Below are positions 21,483 through 33,599 of a stretch of DNA of 64,000 nt, one piece after another. Under the pieces are notes generated by a model that saw only the letters and a program-made list of their open reading frames with translations, ran no database searches and had not been told where the DNA came from. The translations under genes were made by a program, and so were the position numbers. Every line of letters starts with the position of its first letter. Within the stretch, counting starts at the first letter, position 1. Origin of the DNA: Acanthaster planci (taxonomy: Eukaryota; Echinodermata; Asteroidea; Valvatida; Acanthasteridae); contig NW_019091612.1 of NCBI RefSeq assembly GCF_001949145.1, forward strand, positions 6,835-70,834, read 5' to 3'.

Positions 21483-24270
21483 GTGGAAAATGTATCCGAA
21501 GTAATTATGAATGTACCAAAAGAATAAACTGGAAATGGAATGCCTCCACCTTTAGTTTAGAATTTAGAATTTACTTATGTTTACTCCTAATTTACTGAAA
21601 TTTCATGATAACGTTATTGGAAGTTCTAAGTGAAGCGTGTTTTCCTCAAATAAGTTCAACTGAAATTCATTATTCTCGTCTACAAAACTGGATGTGCAGG
21701 TCGTTTGCTCACTTTTAATGTAACATTTGGCCAGAGCTTTGCCATGCGCAGATCAAAGCTGAACATGTTCCTTATCAGCACTGACTCCCATGTTCCGTAG
21801 ACGCAAAAAACAGCCAATATTTTGTTTGGACTCTAATTTTCCGCATTTTTTCACCAAATATCCTTTCATTTCTTTTTCCTTTATGTTTTAATTTTTTTTT
21901 TGAGACCTCCTTCAAATTTCCTTCGATCAGAAACGGCAGACTGTATAATTTCAATTGCTTACAATGTGTGAAATCTAATTCAATGTCATTCACGTGTTTC
22001 ATGACGAAGTAATTACTAACATGAGCCAACCTCAGAACATTGGCGAAAATGTGCTGCATGGTCTGCTAGACAGTTGTAAAGGAAGATTTGTACCAAGCCC
22101 TTTCTCATGTTTGACTTCTTTGACATCCATTTTGCTCTTTCATCCTCTATATCAAAGCCTTGGAAACGTTTACCCATAACTGTTTCATTTCATTTCATTT
22201 TTTGATGAAGATATTCAGTACGCGAAGGCACATTTAAAAATTTGAAGCAAAGCATAAAGGAAACAATATTAACCAGCTCGTGATGGATCGCCCAAAAGCA
22301 AAATAGTTTCCGTAGAGGGGCTCTCAAAACGATGAAATAAGAAACAGGAAAATAAGACAAATTTTCATAAACTAAAAATACTAAGCAGCACATTAAGAAA
22401 GGCAATGAATACAAAAATGTTCACCCATAAACGCTAACGTATAGTCAAGACACCGGTAAAACAGCAATGGGGAACAATGTTGTCGAATTACAATAACATA
22501 GACAATACAACAACACACAGGCAGCATTAAAATATTTATGAAATAAGAGATTGGACTGTGCGGAAGCACCAGGTCCGATGGTGCATCCAGGGGAATGAAC
22601 TCGGATTTTTCCGCGTTCGTTCGGAACTGAATCTGTTTGCCCTGAAGAAGGTACTCAGTTACCGAAAGCTCGGCAATCACATATTTCAGAGCACTGATAT
22701 TATATTATATTCTCGTCAATATTCTGATCACAGTGCTGCGCGGCCCTTCCATATTTCACAGGTGGGATGGTGGTAAGGTTATTGATCCTAAGATTACTAC
22801 CTTGGCATGCTAACCTCGTGTGCCCATATTGTTCTGAAATTATTACTTTCAAAAAGTTCATCAGCATGTTTACAGTGTTCCGCTCTTCGTCGTTCACGAG
22901 TACATCCAGTTTGCAATGGCTGAATGAATCTGAATGCGTTTATTGTGCTGGTCAAATCGTAAGCCATGTAAAATCGTTACTATGTCCAGGATTTTTTTTC
23001 CGTTTAACTCCGAAAACACAAGCCATGAGAGATTCTTCCCTGTCTGAACAAGCCGTGTACGAAGACCATGACATGTGATAGCGGCTTGTACAATTACCAT
23101 GCGCAAACAAACAAACGACTCGTATGAAAGTCTATCCTAGATGTCTGCTACGGGTACAGTATGCAGGTAACGTGTAGGTTGAAACATGCGAAAAATTAAT
23201 GTACGTGAGAGGTTTAGAAATGAAATGTCTGATTTGAATACAGCCGGGTGTGGCACTTGCGAACATAAGCATCAACGGTCCGGGCATGTATACTGAGCAA
23301 AAGTGGCAAGCCTTTAATATAAGTCTTAGTTCTTATGAAATAGAATCGTCATTCCTAGGCAGTATATAGGGACGTCATGATGTTTGACAACGGAGCTATC
23401 CTTTCAATAGCTCCATGGTTAGACATGATAATTCACCGCATATTATCAGGGAACATATACATGTATGTTCAAGCTTTTAACAGCATAGTAAATTATTCTA
23501 CATTTGAGGAATATAGATGAAGCCTCAAAATTCATTAATTAATAAAATTGTAACGATAAAGGTATTAAATGTTTTTAAATGAACGTTTTGGATTGAATTG
23601 AATGATCACCTCATCGATCTGTCGGATTGCCATCTTTTAGACTGTCGCTTAATTTCACCAAAGGGTTATTACTTGTACATATAATTTATATTACATCTCA
23701 AAAGGGTAGGCCTAATTAAGAGGTTGGTAAGGAACGACCCCGTTACACATTGGTGTCTTCCAATCATTTAAAATTGAAATTGAACTAATATGTATCATGC
23801 CAATATCAGGTTTCCCCCCCCCCCGCTCCCACGAAAAGAAATGCTCTACTGACCGCACTCTACATGTACGTATACTTGCATTAGGGATTTGTCACCATTA
23901 TAGGCAACCCTTTGTGAGAGAGCAACCGGCTGTAAACGAAGACTACGAATGGCCCTAAGTGCGCTGTACATGTATTGATCGAAGGTCAATTTATGCAGGC
24001 GGTGAATGGTGAGGACGCGGGAAGTAATGGCGGATTGTACTGTACATGTACACAGCCAGCAATAGCTAAGCCCACAGTGTTCAATGTAACTGCAAGGCTT
24101 ACGGCATGTTCATGAATAGTACTGTACACGTATACTGGTTGGATGGATACAATCACTTCGGCATGCCATATCCCACCATAGAGAGAGGACCATGGTCCCC
24201 CTTAACGCGTCCATTTTCGCATGCCTCAATTTCGCTTCATGACATAAAATAGGAGAGCGTTCTAGTCCAG
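21483..24270. other. Non-coding stretch upstream of histone H3 3' side
   Basis: No gene established. A minus-strand stretch at 22555-22682 reads like protein (Ile-Pro-Leu-Asp-Ala-Pro-Ser-Asp) but lacks a supported start or splice context; it may be an exon or a repeat-derived fragment. A C-run lies at 23813-23824. TACATGTA-type palindromes are frequent from 23860 to 24130. Confidence 0.4.
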
Positions 24271-24522
24271 TCAAAATGTCCATTTTCTAGAATGAAAGAC
24301 CTGGGGATCAAGAACTAGGCCTACGAGGAAACTACAGTTGTACAACGTACTGCAATTTATATTGTGTCTCAATTGTATGCAAGATGTTGCAAAAGCAAAA
24401 CGAATACATAAAGCAGGGGGCACGACTGTCGTGAAAACTGGGCTGCCAGGACAGAGGTCACTGCCTTTATTAACAAGATCAATGACAGACATAAAGATCA
24501 ATCTCTTTTGGGAAAATTTGGT

Positions 24523-24538
24523 GGCTCTGAAAAGAGCC
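24523..24538 (-). terminator. Histone mRNA 3' stem-loop
   Basis: On the minus strand GGCTCTTTTCAGAGCC lies about 33 bases after the H3 stop codon. It is a perfect 6-bp stem with a UUUC loop, the SLBP-binding signal of replication-dependent histone mRNAs. A purine-rich CCCAAAAGAGATTG follows about 10 bases later and fits the histone downstream element that pairs with U7 snRNA. Confidence 0.93.
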
Positions 24539-24571
24539 GGGTTGGTGTTAGGAGAACGGTGGTCTGTTCCT

Positions 24572-24985
<414 letters not shown>

Positions 24986-25085
24986 TCAATTCGGTCCTTT
25001 CCGATCGAGATAACGACTACAAATGATATATGATATGATGCACACAATGTACAGTACCTATACAACGCGTTACCGTTAACGGTTA

Positions 25086-25836
25086 CTGCGTTGCTAGTAC
25101 GGAGTGCGATTACCCGCTATTGTGTACATTGTGCATGTGAAAAAGCAGTAGCGGGATACCAGCGATCGCAACTCATTATGCATACCGCATGCCTACAGTC
25201 ACGCTATTTGTCTGATTACTGACTGCCAATTGGCCAGCAGATCTCCTCTCCCGTTCCTACTGGTCAGCAATAATAACGACAACCGCTGCTGATTGGTTTA
25301 ATAATTAATTGTCCACTACTGAGGGGTTAATGGCGGGCACAATAGGAGGGCGCTTTTGCTGTTGATAAGTGGACAACCCAAATTTCTCCTTTGCTGCCGG
25401 AACATGTGTAGGTTATTAGAGGTCGCGTCACACAGAAAACTCAAATTTATTCTAGCAGAAATTTGGATTTTACTTTGATGATTATCGCAATACCCAAAAG
25501 GGACAAGAAAGTTCACAAGTTTAGACTGTTCACGTTTGGTGCACCATGAGGGAATGTGTATGAATAAATATTTCCAGTTATACAAGACATTAACCCTAAT
25601 TTTCGTTTTTCTCATAGTTTCGGTGGATTCGGTGTCTGTGATTATAATCAGAAACACTGTTTTCAAGATATCACACACGCATGTAAATTCAGTTGAATTT
25701 TAATGAATAATTTTGAGAAAAGTCGAGATGGTGTATCGTTTCTTTTAATTTTACGACTTCGTTCTTATTCACAATCATCTTTCCCCAGACTATCCTTTCA
25801 ACCAAGACCATAGGCGAATTCAAGATTTTCCTAAAG
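25086..25836. other. Non-coding stretch upstream of histone H3
   Basis: This is the presumed promoter side of the H3 gene. A near-palindrome around ACCGTTAACGGT lies at 25062-25073, and CCAAT-like ATTGG words occur near 25230 and 25296. No clear TATA box at the expected distance, apart from CATATATCA near 25027. No gene seen. Confidence 0.45.
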
Positions 25837-26070
25837 CAGGGGCGTGATCCTGGATTTACCAAAGGGAGGTTGTGAACTAAAGCACCAATAGGGTGAGCTT
25901 TCGTGTAGCGCCAAGCCCTTACGGCGGTGGATCCGGGGCCATTTGGGCTTCTAGGCCAATGACCCCTCTTTTTTTCTCCCACCCTCTTTTTCTTCTTTTC
26001 TATTTATTTATGTGGGAGGGGGTGAAAAAAGGGGGCGGCACCCCTTTATGCTCCCTTGGGTCCGCCCCTG
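25837..26070. mobile_element. Small inverted-repeat element (MITE-like), 234 bp
   Basis: The left end CAGGGGCGTGATCCTGG is the imperfect inverse of the right end TTGGGTCCGCCCCTG. The interior has a C/T-rich tract facing a G-rich tract, so it can fold. Ends resemble those at 14485-14700. No coding capacity; target duplication not clear. Confidence 0.65.
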
Positions 26071-28084
26071 AAAACAGGTTTTTGCCTTGTGCAACGGCAT
26101 GAATATTTTGAACATCATGAATGCCAACAAGCCTCGAATGAGAATTTGGTTGTATCATTTTTGGTAATATTTTTAATCCACTTTTTAGGGGCGCAGAGTT
26201 GTTTTGGTTCCACCTGGCTCAATACTTGTCTGCCATTTTTCTTACGCAGAATATTCAAAAACTGATGATAAATCATGCCAATGTACACGCCTAAGAAGAT
26301 TTTATTTTTAAAACAATTTCGCAAAGACGTTCGTTAACATTAGGAAATGGTACGTTACACAAACCTCAGTCAATCAAATATTGAAACTTTTACTAATGTA
26401 ATTTTTAATCACGAAACATGCTGTATTTCAGGGTGACTTTGGAACCCTGGGATAATTTTGGCACAAGCCACACCCTTTGATTGTAATCGTCATATGCAAC
26501 GCGCTATGTAAATCCTTTAAGATTCTCTAAAACATTTCTATAAAAGTACTATTATCATAGAATACACCTGGAAGCTTGGCCTGAAGAATTTCTTATGTGT
26601 AAAACTTGTTATAATCCTTATTATTTTTTTTATTCCAACAACCTGCCAAAGTTTCCCCGAACCTTGAGGTGACTTTGCCAGCAATTAATTAAACTCTAAC
26701 TCACAATTAAAAGAAGTGGATGGCTGTTTGCTATTACTAGATTAGACTTAAGGCTTCATGTGACAAAAATGTCCAATCAACAAAGAAAAATATTTCTGTT
26801 TATGGAAAAGCAGAAACGCTAATGATTTCAACCTGCGAAAGTTACCCCGGTTGACGGTATCTTGATCTCGCTTCTCTACAAAAACGGATGGGGCTTGTTC
26901 TGAACGCTGAAAACACCGGCCTGTTGTTTTCCTGACAACTCCCAGAAATAACTGAATCAAAGGCATCGTGCGCAAGATTTCCCTCATTTACCTTGAGGAA
27001 AGCTGGTGTTGGGTGAACCACTCGGCCCTTGATTTAACTTCTCTGAAAATCAAACAAAAGAATTAACAAAAATTTCTGAAGTGTACAATTCTGGATCCAG
27101 GGCCAAAAATTTGGTGACTTTTTTTTATTAAGGGTCACTCTGAGGGTAATTCTAAATTTGATTGCTTCTTAATTTTACTACGTTTTTGGAAGCTTTACTT
27201 TACCATAGACGGACGCCATAATGTTGATGTTCGATACCCACTATAGGTCACGTGACTTAGCGGTCTAGTCAACAGCATCACAGTCAAGTACCTCTAGTTA
27301 CTCAACAACCTAGCCCATTCACTATCTCGTCTCGGTCCTCACTCAAGATGACTGAATCCAAGAGCTTAACCGTGAATGGTTGGGCTACCGACTGCAGGTT
27401 GACTCCCCCCCCCATCCGTGTCTCCACGCAGCCACACGGTTTGGGTTGAGGGACAAACCAGCGAAGACATGGCTGGTCCAACTCTTCGTCTCGCTCTCCT
27501 TGAACATACCACACTCTGTTAAACCGCCCTCAGGTGTTCAATTCAAAAGGAACAAAATAGTCTGTTATCGTAGTTCGATTAAACTTACCAGCCTTAGGAT
27601 TTTAGAAACTATGATCATCTTTACCCTCACTTGGGATGGTACACGTATTTCTCTCGCACAGTTGGCCCTATCCGTAGCACTCGTGGCGGGCTATTTGTGT
27701 TTTATTCAGTGCATGATGCACATGCCTATTAAGCAGTACGCCACCATACCAGCAATGCTTCGCATTCATGTGCGTCGCTAAGATTTTTTTTGAGTTTTTT
27801 TTCAGAGTCAAGGCAAACCATTCAGCAGCAAACTGACTACCATTTACAATGGAAGATGGTCAGTCCTAGACATTTTAAGCCAGTTTGTGGTTTTTGTCTT
27901 TTTTGTTTTTTTGTTTCTTGTTTGGTTATTATTATTGCTTTTTGGGTGTGTTTTTTTGTTGTTGTTCATTTGTTTGTTTCTGTCGCTTTTTCGTTTCGGT
28001 AGCTTGCTTTGCAAACGCCTGATGTATCCCGCACAGTTGGTGCCACTCAAGGAGTCGGCTTGCCAACTAATTTCTGAGATATTT
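26071..28084. other. Non-coding stretch
   Basis: No gene recognised. A T-rich tract at 27880-27990 lies just beyond the 3' end of the retrotransposon. A plus frame (27380-27781) shows no family resemblance and begins in a C-run. Confidence 0.45.
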
Positions 28085-28228
28085 ACATGTATGGAGGTCA
28101 TCCAACTCAATTTCCATCAATAAATCTTTTAAGTTTTTCAGTGATGAGGCACAGCGGAGTAACTCTGGCAATGAGTTCCAAATAGGTATAGTGACTTTTG
28201 GTAACAGTTCTTATTTGCAGAAATATGC

Positions 28229-28720
28229 CTATACATGAATCTGCCAGTACTCAGACGTTTTCTGTCTCAAGTCTGTTGCCATTGATGAGGTGATATTGCT
28301 TGGGATAAGACCATGGGTTTCTTCATACATCAGTTGCAGACCAACTCTAACACGTCTGGATTCAAGACTATCCCACTGGAGTTGAGTAACTAGATCAGTA
28401 AAACTAGATTGGCGCCTGTAGTCATTGAAGGCAAACCTCGCAGGACGCCTCTGGATTTTTTCGATTGTGTCTTTGTTGGACTGCTGGTATGGATCCCATA
28501 TAGCATGACAATATTCCAAAAGTGGACGAACCAAAGCAAAATAAGCTGCTGACTTAGTTGATCTATCACACCAGGTCAAGTTCCTCCTTAGTAGGCCCAG
28601 AGTTCTGTTAGCTTTCATTGCAATTTTGTTGATTAGTTTGGTCCAAGTCATATCTGACGAAAGCTCAACACCAAGGTAGGTGTGATCTTTTACTTCCCTG
28701 AGGGTGTGATCCTCCATCAC
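28229..28720 (-). pseudogene. Reverse transcriptase C-terminal fragment
   Basis: 163 codons beginning just after the Phe-Ala-Asp-Asp piece. It contains Tyr-Leu-Gly-Val, Asn-Arg-Thr-Leu-Gly-Leu-Leu-Arg-Arg-Asn-Leu and Arg-Pro-Leu-Leu-Glu-Tyr, the usual thumb-region landmarks of CR1/Jockey-type polymerases. Part of the decayed element 28085-31255; the break from the catalytic part is a frameshift near 28720. Confidence 0.85.
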
Positions 28721-29158
28721 GGATTAATGATTGGTTTTCTTTCGTGAGTAATTCTCAAGTTGAAATATTTTGCTGTATTGAAACTCATTTGCCAAGTGGC
28801 TTCCCAATATTTCAACCTGTTGATATCAGTTTCAAGACGTTTAGTATCTTGAGTGCTGCTGACTTCTTGATATATGATACAATCGTCGGCAAACAATCTT
28901 ACACTTGATGATATATTGCAAGGTAGGTCATTAACATATACGAGAAAAAGAAGGGGCCAAACAAAACACTGTGCCCCGAGGGACACCTGAGATCACAGGT
29001 GACATTACTGACGATTCACCACCAACTACTACCCTTTGATGACGTTTAGTAAGAAAATTGCCAATCCAGGAGAGGATGTTATTTCGAATTCCAGCATGAT
29101 AAAGTTTTGCAAGCAGGTGTTGGTGGGGTACGGTGTCAAAGGCCTTGCTAAAGTACAT
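28717..29158 (-). pseudogene. Reverse transcriptase catalytic region in two frames
   Basis: The piece 29158-28931 carries Phe-Ser-Lys-Ala-Phe-Asp-Thr-Val-Pro-His (motif A) and Gly-Val-Pro-Arg-Gly (motif B). The overlapping piece 28986-28717 in another frame carries Phe-Ala-Asp-Asp (motif C). A frameshift lies around 28960-28985. Catalytic Asp residues are present, but in separate frames. Confidence 0.88.
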
Positions 29159-29246
29159 AATTACTAGATCAGCTTGGCTCTTTTTATCTAAAATCCTCTA
29201 GAGGTCATCTACTAGTGCAGAAAGCTGGGTTTCACATGATCTCCCT

Positions 29247-29606
29247 TTACGAAAGCCATGTTGTTGATCTGTAAAAATGTTGATCCATGAAGTGTCTATA
29301 GATGATGTGTTCTAGCAGCTTACAGGTGACTGATGACAAGGACACTGGCCAATAGTTAGACGACACTGATCTGCCATCCTTCTTGTAAATGGGAGTTATA
29401 TTGGCATAGCACCAATCTGAGGGGAGTGACCCTGTTGATATTGACATCGTGTATAATTTCTGTAGGATTGGGGCAATGATATTACAACGATTCTTGAGTA
29501 CTCTCGCTGTTCTACCGTCTGGACCAGGAGCTTTGTATACTTGAAGATTATTAAGCAACTTAAGAATGCTTTCTGTGAAAATGAAAATGTCGGTGATGTG
29601 TAGCAC
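29247..29606 (-). pseudogene. Reverse transcriptase fingers fragment
   Basis: Contains Ala-Pro-Gly-Pro-Asp-Gly, Pro-Ile-Tyr-Lys-Lys-Asp-Gly and Ser-Asn-Tyr-Trp-Pro-Val-Ser-Leu, landmarks of the fingers region. The family-typical Arg before Pro-Val-Ser-Leu is Trp here. The break before motif A lies around 29160-29247. Confidence 0.85.
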
Positions 29607-29774
29607 ACTACTGGGTCCAAGATCGGGAATATTCTCTATGTCTTCGTTTGTTTACACTGAGCAGAATTGACGATTTAAAGCCTTGGCCTTATCCTTTGAA
29701 CTTGAGAGAATTCTACCTTCGGCATTGAGTGGCGAGACACCTGAAGCTTCTCTTCGGTTAGAATTGATGAAGTT

Positions 29775-30587
29775 TCAGAATGGTTTAGTGTTGTCTGACT
29801 TCAAACTACCACCAATAATATCCTTGATGTAGGTTTTATAAGACATCCTAAGTTTTCTGTCGATACTTCTCCGAAGTATCCATTTGCGAACTTTGTTATA
29901 GATTGTTTGCTTTCTCCTGATATCTCGTTTGATGGAGCTATTTACCCAAGGGAAAGAGAAGCGACTAGAACTAAACTTTGAAGGTATGTTCCTATGCATG
30001 GAGCTGAGAAGGGCTTCCTTAAAATCATCATACAGAGACTGAATTGTGCACGAGTCCAATACTTCTGGAGTCAAAGAACTCATAAAATGCGTCATATCTG
30101 AGTTAATACTCTCAAAGTTGGCTTTACTATACAGAAACACCTTTCTCTTGCCTGGTCTGGTCACTTTTGGTTTGAGTAATGCATCAACAATGACCATATC
30201 ATGGTCACCAATACCACTCTCAACGTGAACGGCATTAACGGATGCAGGACTGTTGGTGAAGCAGAGATCAAGAATGTTAGATTCACAAGTAGGTTTCGTA
30301 ACAACTTGATGCAGATTATAATCATTTGCGATATCAATCATACATTTGCTAATTGCCGGATAGTTACCACCAGGTGTGAAGGAGACAGTGTTCCAATTTA
30401 TATGAGGTAAGTTAAAATCCCCTAAAAGCCAGATAGAGGCGTTGCTGGGGATCCTACAGAGAGATGTGTCCAGCTGGAGTAAGTAATCCTGATCTGTTAT
30501 TGGCAGGCGGTAAAAAGCTCTATTGTAAACTAGGGACAAGCCTTTCATTTGTATGGATACCCAGATGGTCTCACAGTCAGTTTGCAA
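29775..30587 (-). pseudogene. Endonuclease core and linker fragment
   Basis: The longest intact piece of the element (270 codons). Contains Leu-Leu-Gly-Asp-Phe-Asn-Leu-Pro and Gly-Ile-Gly-Asp-His-Asp-Met, catalytic motifs of APE-type endonucleases, followed by a basic linker toward the polymerase. Confidence 0.85.
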
Positions 30588-30680
30588 GGTGGTCTCCCTT
30601 GATGCAATGAAGATATTTTTAACTGCAATGAAAACCCCTTCCCCTTTACTTTTAGAGTTGCGGTCCTGGCGGAAGAAATC

Positions 30681-31250
30681 CTAGCTATCTGGAAAATTTT
30701 CACCGGTTGCCACATGGTTGGTGAGCCAAGACTCTGTGCCAATAACTACATCTGGATTTACTGTGGCTAGCATGGCTTCAAAGTCATGCAAGTTTACTCT
30801 GACACCCCGACAGTTAATGTTAATGACCTTGATCTTGGTAAGGCTACTCTCCCTGTTCCTGGTAGGATTTCTATTTAATTTCGGGCTAGATGACCTAACT
30901 GGCTCTCCAACGTGTAAGCTTAGAGATGAGGGTGGATCAAAAATGAACGAATCAGGCAGATTCTCTAATGAAGTAAAGCTGTTTGACAATTCAATTCCCC
31001 CAAGACTGTCAAAAAAGGTTGTAAGCTTGGTAGACCACAGTTACAACACGTCCATGAATATGACGGATGTTCTGCTAAGATGCGGTAAATAAAGGTCGTT
31101 TATATCGAGGCAACCAGCGTGGAACCAACCAGAACATTGATCACGTTCAGTTGCGTTCTGCCCCCACTTGACAGCTTTGCCACAAAGTTGGGAAGGGTAT
31201 TTTGGCCCTTGCCGGCCAGGTCCTGGATTTATTTCAATGTCTCCGGTCAA
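30681..31250 (-). pseudogene. Zinc-finger and endonuclease N-terminal fragments
   Basis: The piece 31250-31041 begins Met-Thr-Gly-Asp-Ile-Glu-Ile-Asn-Pro-Gly-Pro, followed by Cys/His pairs like a PHD finger. After a frameshift, 30989-30681 begins the endonuclease with Val-Ile-Asn-Ile-Asn-Cys-Arg-Gly and Gly-Thr-Glu-Ser-Trp-Leu. The last Cys pair of the finger is visible in a third frame near 31050. Confidence 0.75.
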
Positions 31251-31255
31251 CAGGG

Positions 31256-32081
31256 CAGTAAGGAGTATGTGAATGCAGACATGGCTGGCATGGCTGAAAC
31301 TGTTTCTAATGATCGGTGAATTTGACAGTTTAATTGATACATGTATATGTCATGATTCTGCATACTCTACGAATTAGGGGTCCGGTATCTCCCAATAATA
31401 CGTCACCAAGACTGGAGGAATCTTCCAGTTTTCCGCAAATAGCCGAAATATTGCGAAGTGGTCCCGTTTATATTCGGCATGCATGTTCGGATGGTACCGT
31501 TGATGTTCGGTTATTCCCGGCCGGGTAGGTAGACTGGCTGCTAACCGTAAACTCCCGTATCCTAATGGCAACTGTTGGTCCGACAACATTTGACTTTATA
31601 CCCTAAAATCGAAGGTTACCTTAATGGCCGAAATACAGAATATAACTTTCTTCAACCAATTTAGGCTTTATGCCTGAAACATGCTCTCAGTGGGATACAC
31701 TTGCAGTATTACCCACTGCATATGGGAAAAGTCTAATTTTTGAGACGTTACCACTAATGAATTCGAAAACTTGTGACCCCTGACCTTTATGTCATATCTA
31801 TTTATATCCGTGGGTGATGCCTGACTTAAGATTTTTTTATCAAGAGTCGTCAGGGAATATTTGGGCAGGGAACCAGATATGCAGCGCATGACCCCTGCAA
31901 GGTGCAAGGGCCAAAACAGTGAAACTAGTCTTGGGACAAGCCAGTTAACCCTACTTTTCAGACTTGAATTTAAAACTTGTTTGAAATTCAGTAGGCCTAC
32001 ACCCTGATGTATAATGTCAATTGTTTATGGGCTATGAGCTTACCAAGGAGATGTATACGTTTCTGTCAAATCATAGAGCAA
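31256..32081. other. Non-coding stretch
   Basis: Nothing coding was recognised. The word GGGCCAAAACAG near 31908 recurs at 33911 with about 25 further similar bases, an old dispersed repeat. Confidence 0.45.
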
Positions 32082-32370
32082 TGCCCAAACAATTGGACTC
32101 TTCTTAGCGGACGCTCTTACAACTCCATGTCAGCTGAGGGATAGGGAGTGTCTTGGCAGGATGCCAGAAACATGTGCTTGATGATGGACAGCGATCTGGT
32201 CGTGCTTAACAGCGAGGAAGAGCTTGACGGTATCTCCTCACTGTTAGGTTCCACATACGTGGCTGCTACCTGGCTGGGGTGTGTCTCCACCACCGATGGC
32301 GCCTACATTTGTCCTGCAGATGATATGGTGGTCTACAATGGCTCCGAAGGTTCATCCAGTTACTAGGGTA
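32082..32370 (+). pseudogene. Broken C-type lectin domain 1
   Basis: The frame from 32082 reads Cys-Pro-Asn-Asn-Trp, a ...Gly-x-Ser-Tyr stretch, then Val-Ser-Trp-Gln-Asp-Ala-Arg-Asn-Met-Cys, Asp-Leu-Val-Val-Leu-Asn-Ser-Glu-Glu-Glu and Thr-Trp-Leu-Gly-Cys, the standard order of a carbohydrate-recognition domain. A TAG at 32142-32144 interrupts it early. A second TAG at 32364 stands where the family usually has Trp (TGG), so both look like single-base nonsense changes. Downstream Cys residues are not found. Alternatively the 32148-32366 part is an exon of a real lectin, but two in-frame stops argue against it. Confidence 0.65.
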
Positions 32371-32887
32371 CGCCTGTTGGAGTTTTCTTCCTTATAAACA
32401 TCTGCTTTTGATAGATAGGCCGGTTTAGGTGTCTCCTCAGGTCAATAAATGAACTCCAAAATTCAAAATTAACACTGCTAATTCTTGTCATTTATCCATT
32501 GGCCTGTAAATAATGATATCGTTATACTGATTGAAATTTATTTTGATCAATACTTGTTTTTGGACCAGTGTGCAATTTCGGTGCTGAAGGATCGTCAAAA
32601 AAATCAGGGGGACTTAAAAAATTCACTGTGTGCTTTTCGTAACGCATCTTACTTTCCATTCTTAACAAACAGGTGTATTCTCTACACATCTGAACGGGTA
32701 TACAAACGCCCATTACTGCTTCTTCTTGACTTGACTCCACATTTATGAAAGTCTGTGTGACGAAACGGAGATCACTGGATCAACTGTGTGTGAGCAATTG
32801 GCGACAGCGGTAGGAGGGGCGCCCTCAACATTTAATTCCATTGCTTTGAAGACAGACATTGAAAACACAGGTGAATCGGAAAAGGAG

Positions 32888-33008
32888 GCCTCTCAGAGCG
32901 ACGTGCGTCATACATATAATTTTGCTCAGGTCGCATAAAGTACACACATGTACGTACTGTACACTTTCTGAGCATAATATGCGTATGACGCACGTCGTTC
33001 TGAGTGGC
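32888..33008. mobile_element. Palindromic element, ~41-bp arms
   Basis: Arm 32888-32929 is the near-perfect inverse of 32968-33008; both contain CGACGTGCGTCATAC. The ~38-base loop contains TACACACATGTACGTACTG. The similarity continues about 12 bases outside the arms. It can fold as one hairpin. Likely a MITE copy; a hairpin RNA precursor is possible but unsupported. Confidence 0.75.
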
Positions 33009-33308
33009 ATTCTTGTCCGTCTACCCTCCCCTCACATCCACTTCCTATCGATCAACTCGTCCTCACCGCTCTTCCAGGGCGTTCTGGGCTGGTTAAAAGG
33101 AATAAGCGACATTGCTAAGCGTTCTGCGTAGCCTACTGCCACAATCAGTGCACGTTCTTTCTATTGCTTTGCTATAATAAATCCATTTAATGCAAACCAT
33201 ACGTAAGAACGGTGGTTGTGTTTGTATCGCGCATGCCCAATGTGTATTAGACTCGCGTTGCAGCCGTTCATCGGCATATCAACAGTTAAAACACCGTTAA
33301 CCTGTGTG

Positions 33309-33382
33309 AATCGCTGTAGTCAAGCGGTTACAGCATAATGGTTTGTTATGCATGGGGTGTGGGTTCGAATCCCGGGTGAAAA
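33309..33382 (+). repeat. tRNA-like sequence (tRNA-derived SINE head or tRNA pseudogene)
   Basis: TAGTCAAGCGG fits a polymerase III A box and GGTTCGAATCC fits a B box at tRNA spacing. CATAA/TTATG form an anticodon-type stem, but its loop TGGTTTG lacks U33, and the acceptor ends do not pair well. A T-run follows at 33400. Not a functional tRNA by eye. Confidence 0.55.
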
Positions 33383-33599
33383 TTGTGGGTAGGGAGGATT
33401 TTTTTTTTATTTTTAGGAAAATAAAGCCCGAATGTTATAGGAGCCTAATTTCACAAGTGAAGTTTTTATGGTTGGTTGAGCATCTAGATGTCACGCATTG
33501 TGCATGGTTGTAAACCGTGCTTTGGCTTGATACGTGTGATTGCATATACATGTGCAGCTGAATCATCGCGGGTCTGGTATCCAGACTATTGCGAGCACA

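Larger units (their letters stand above)
28085..31255 (-). mobile_element. Decayed non-LTR retrotransposon (CR1/L2-like)
   Basis: Reading along the minus strand, successive pieces show the full order of such an element: Gly-Asp-Ile-Glu-Ile-Asn-Pro-Gly-Pro and a Cys/His zinc-finger (PHD-like) piece at 31250-31041; endonuclease start (Ile-Asn-Cys-Arg-Gly-Val, Glu-Ser-Trp-Leu) at 30989-30681; endonuclease core (Leu-Gly-Asp-Phe-Asn, Gly-Asp-His-Asp) at 30587-29775; reverse transcriptase with Lys-Ala-Pro-Gly-Pro-Asp-Gly, Phe-Asp-Thr-Val-Pro-His and Phe-Ala-Asp-Asp at 29606-28717; and a C-terminal thumb-like piece at 28720-28229. At least five frameshifts or stops break it, so it is inactive. Names of the clade are by resemblance only; other Jockey-superfamily clades are possible. 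Confidence 0.93.

Noticed and set aside
22393-22680. 95-codon minus-strand frame with protein-like first half
   Set aside because: The second half is hydrophobic AT-rich read-through and no start or splice context was found; kept only as a remark.
33309-33382. Functional tRNA gene
   Set aside because: A and B boxes are present, but the anticodon loop lacks U33 and the acceptor stem does not pair.
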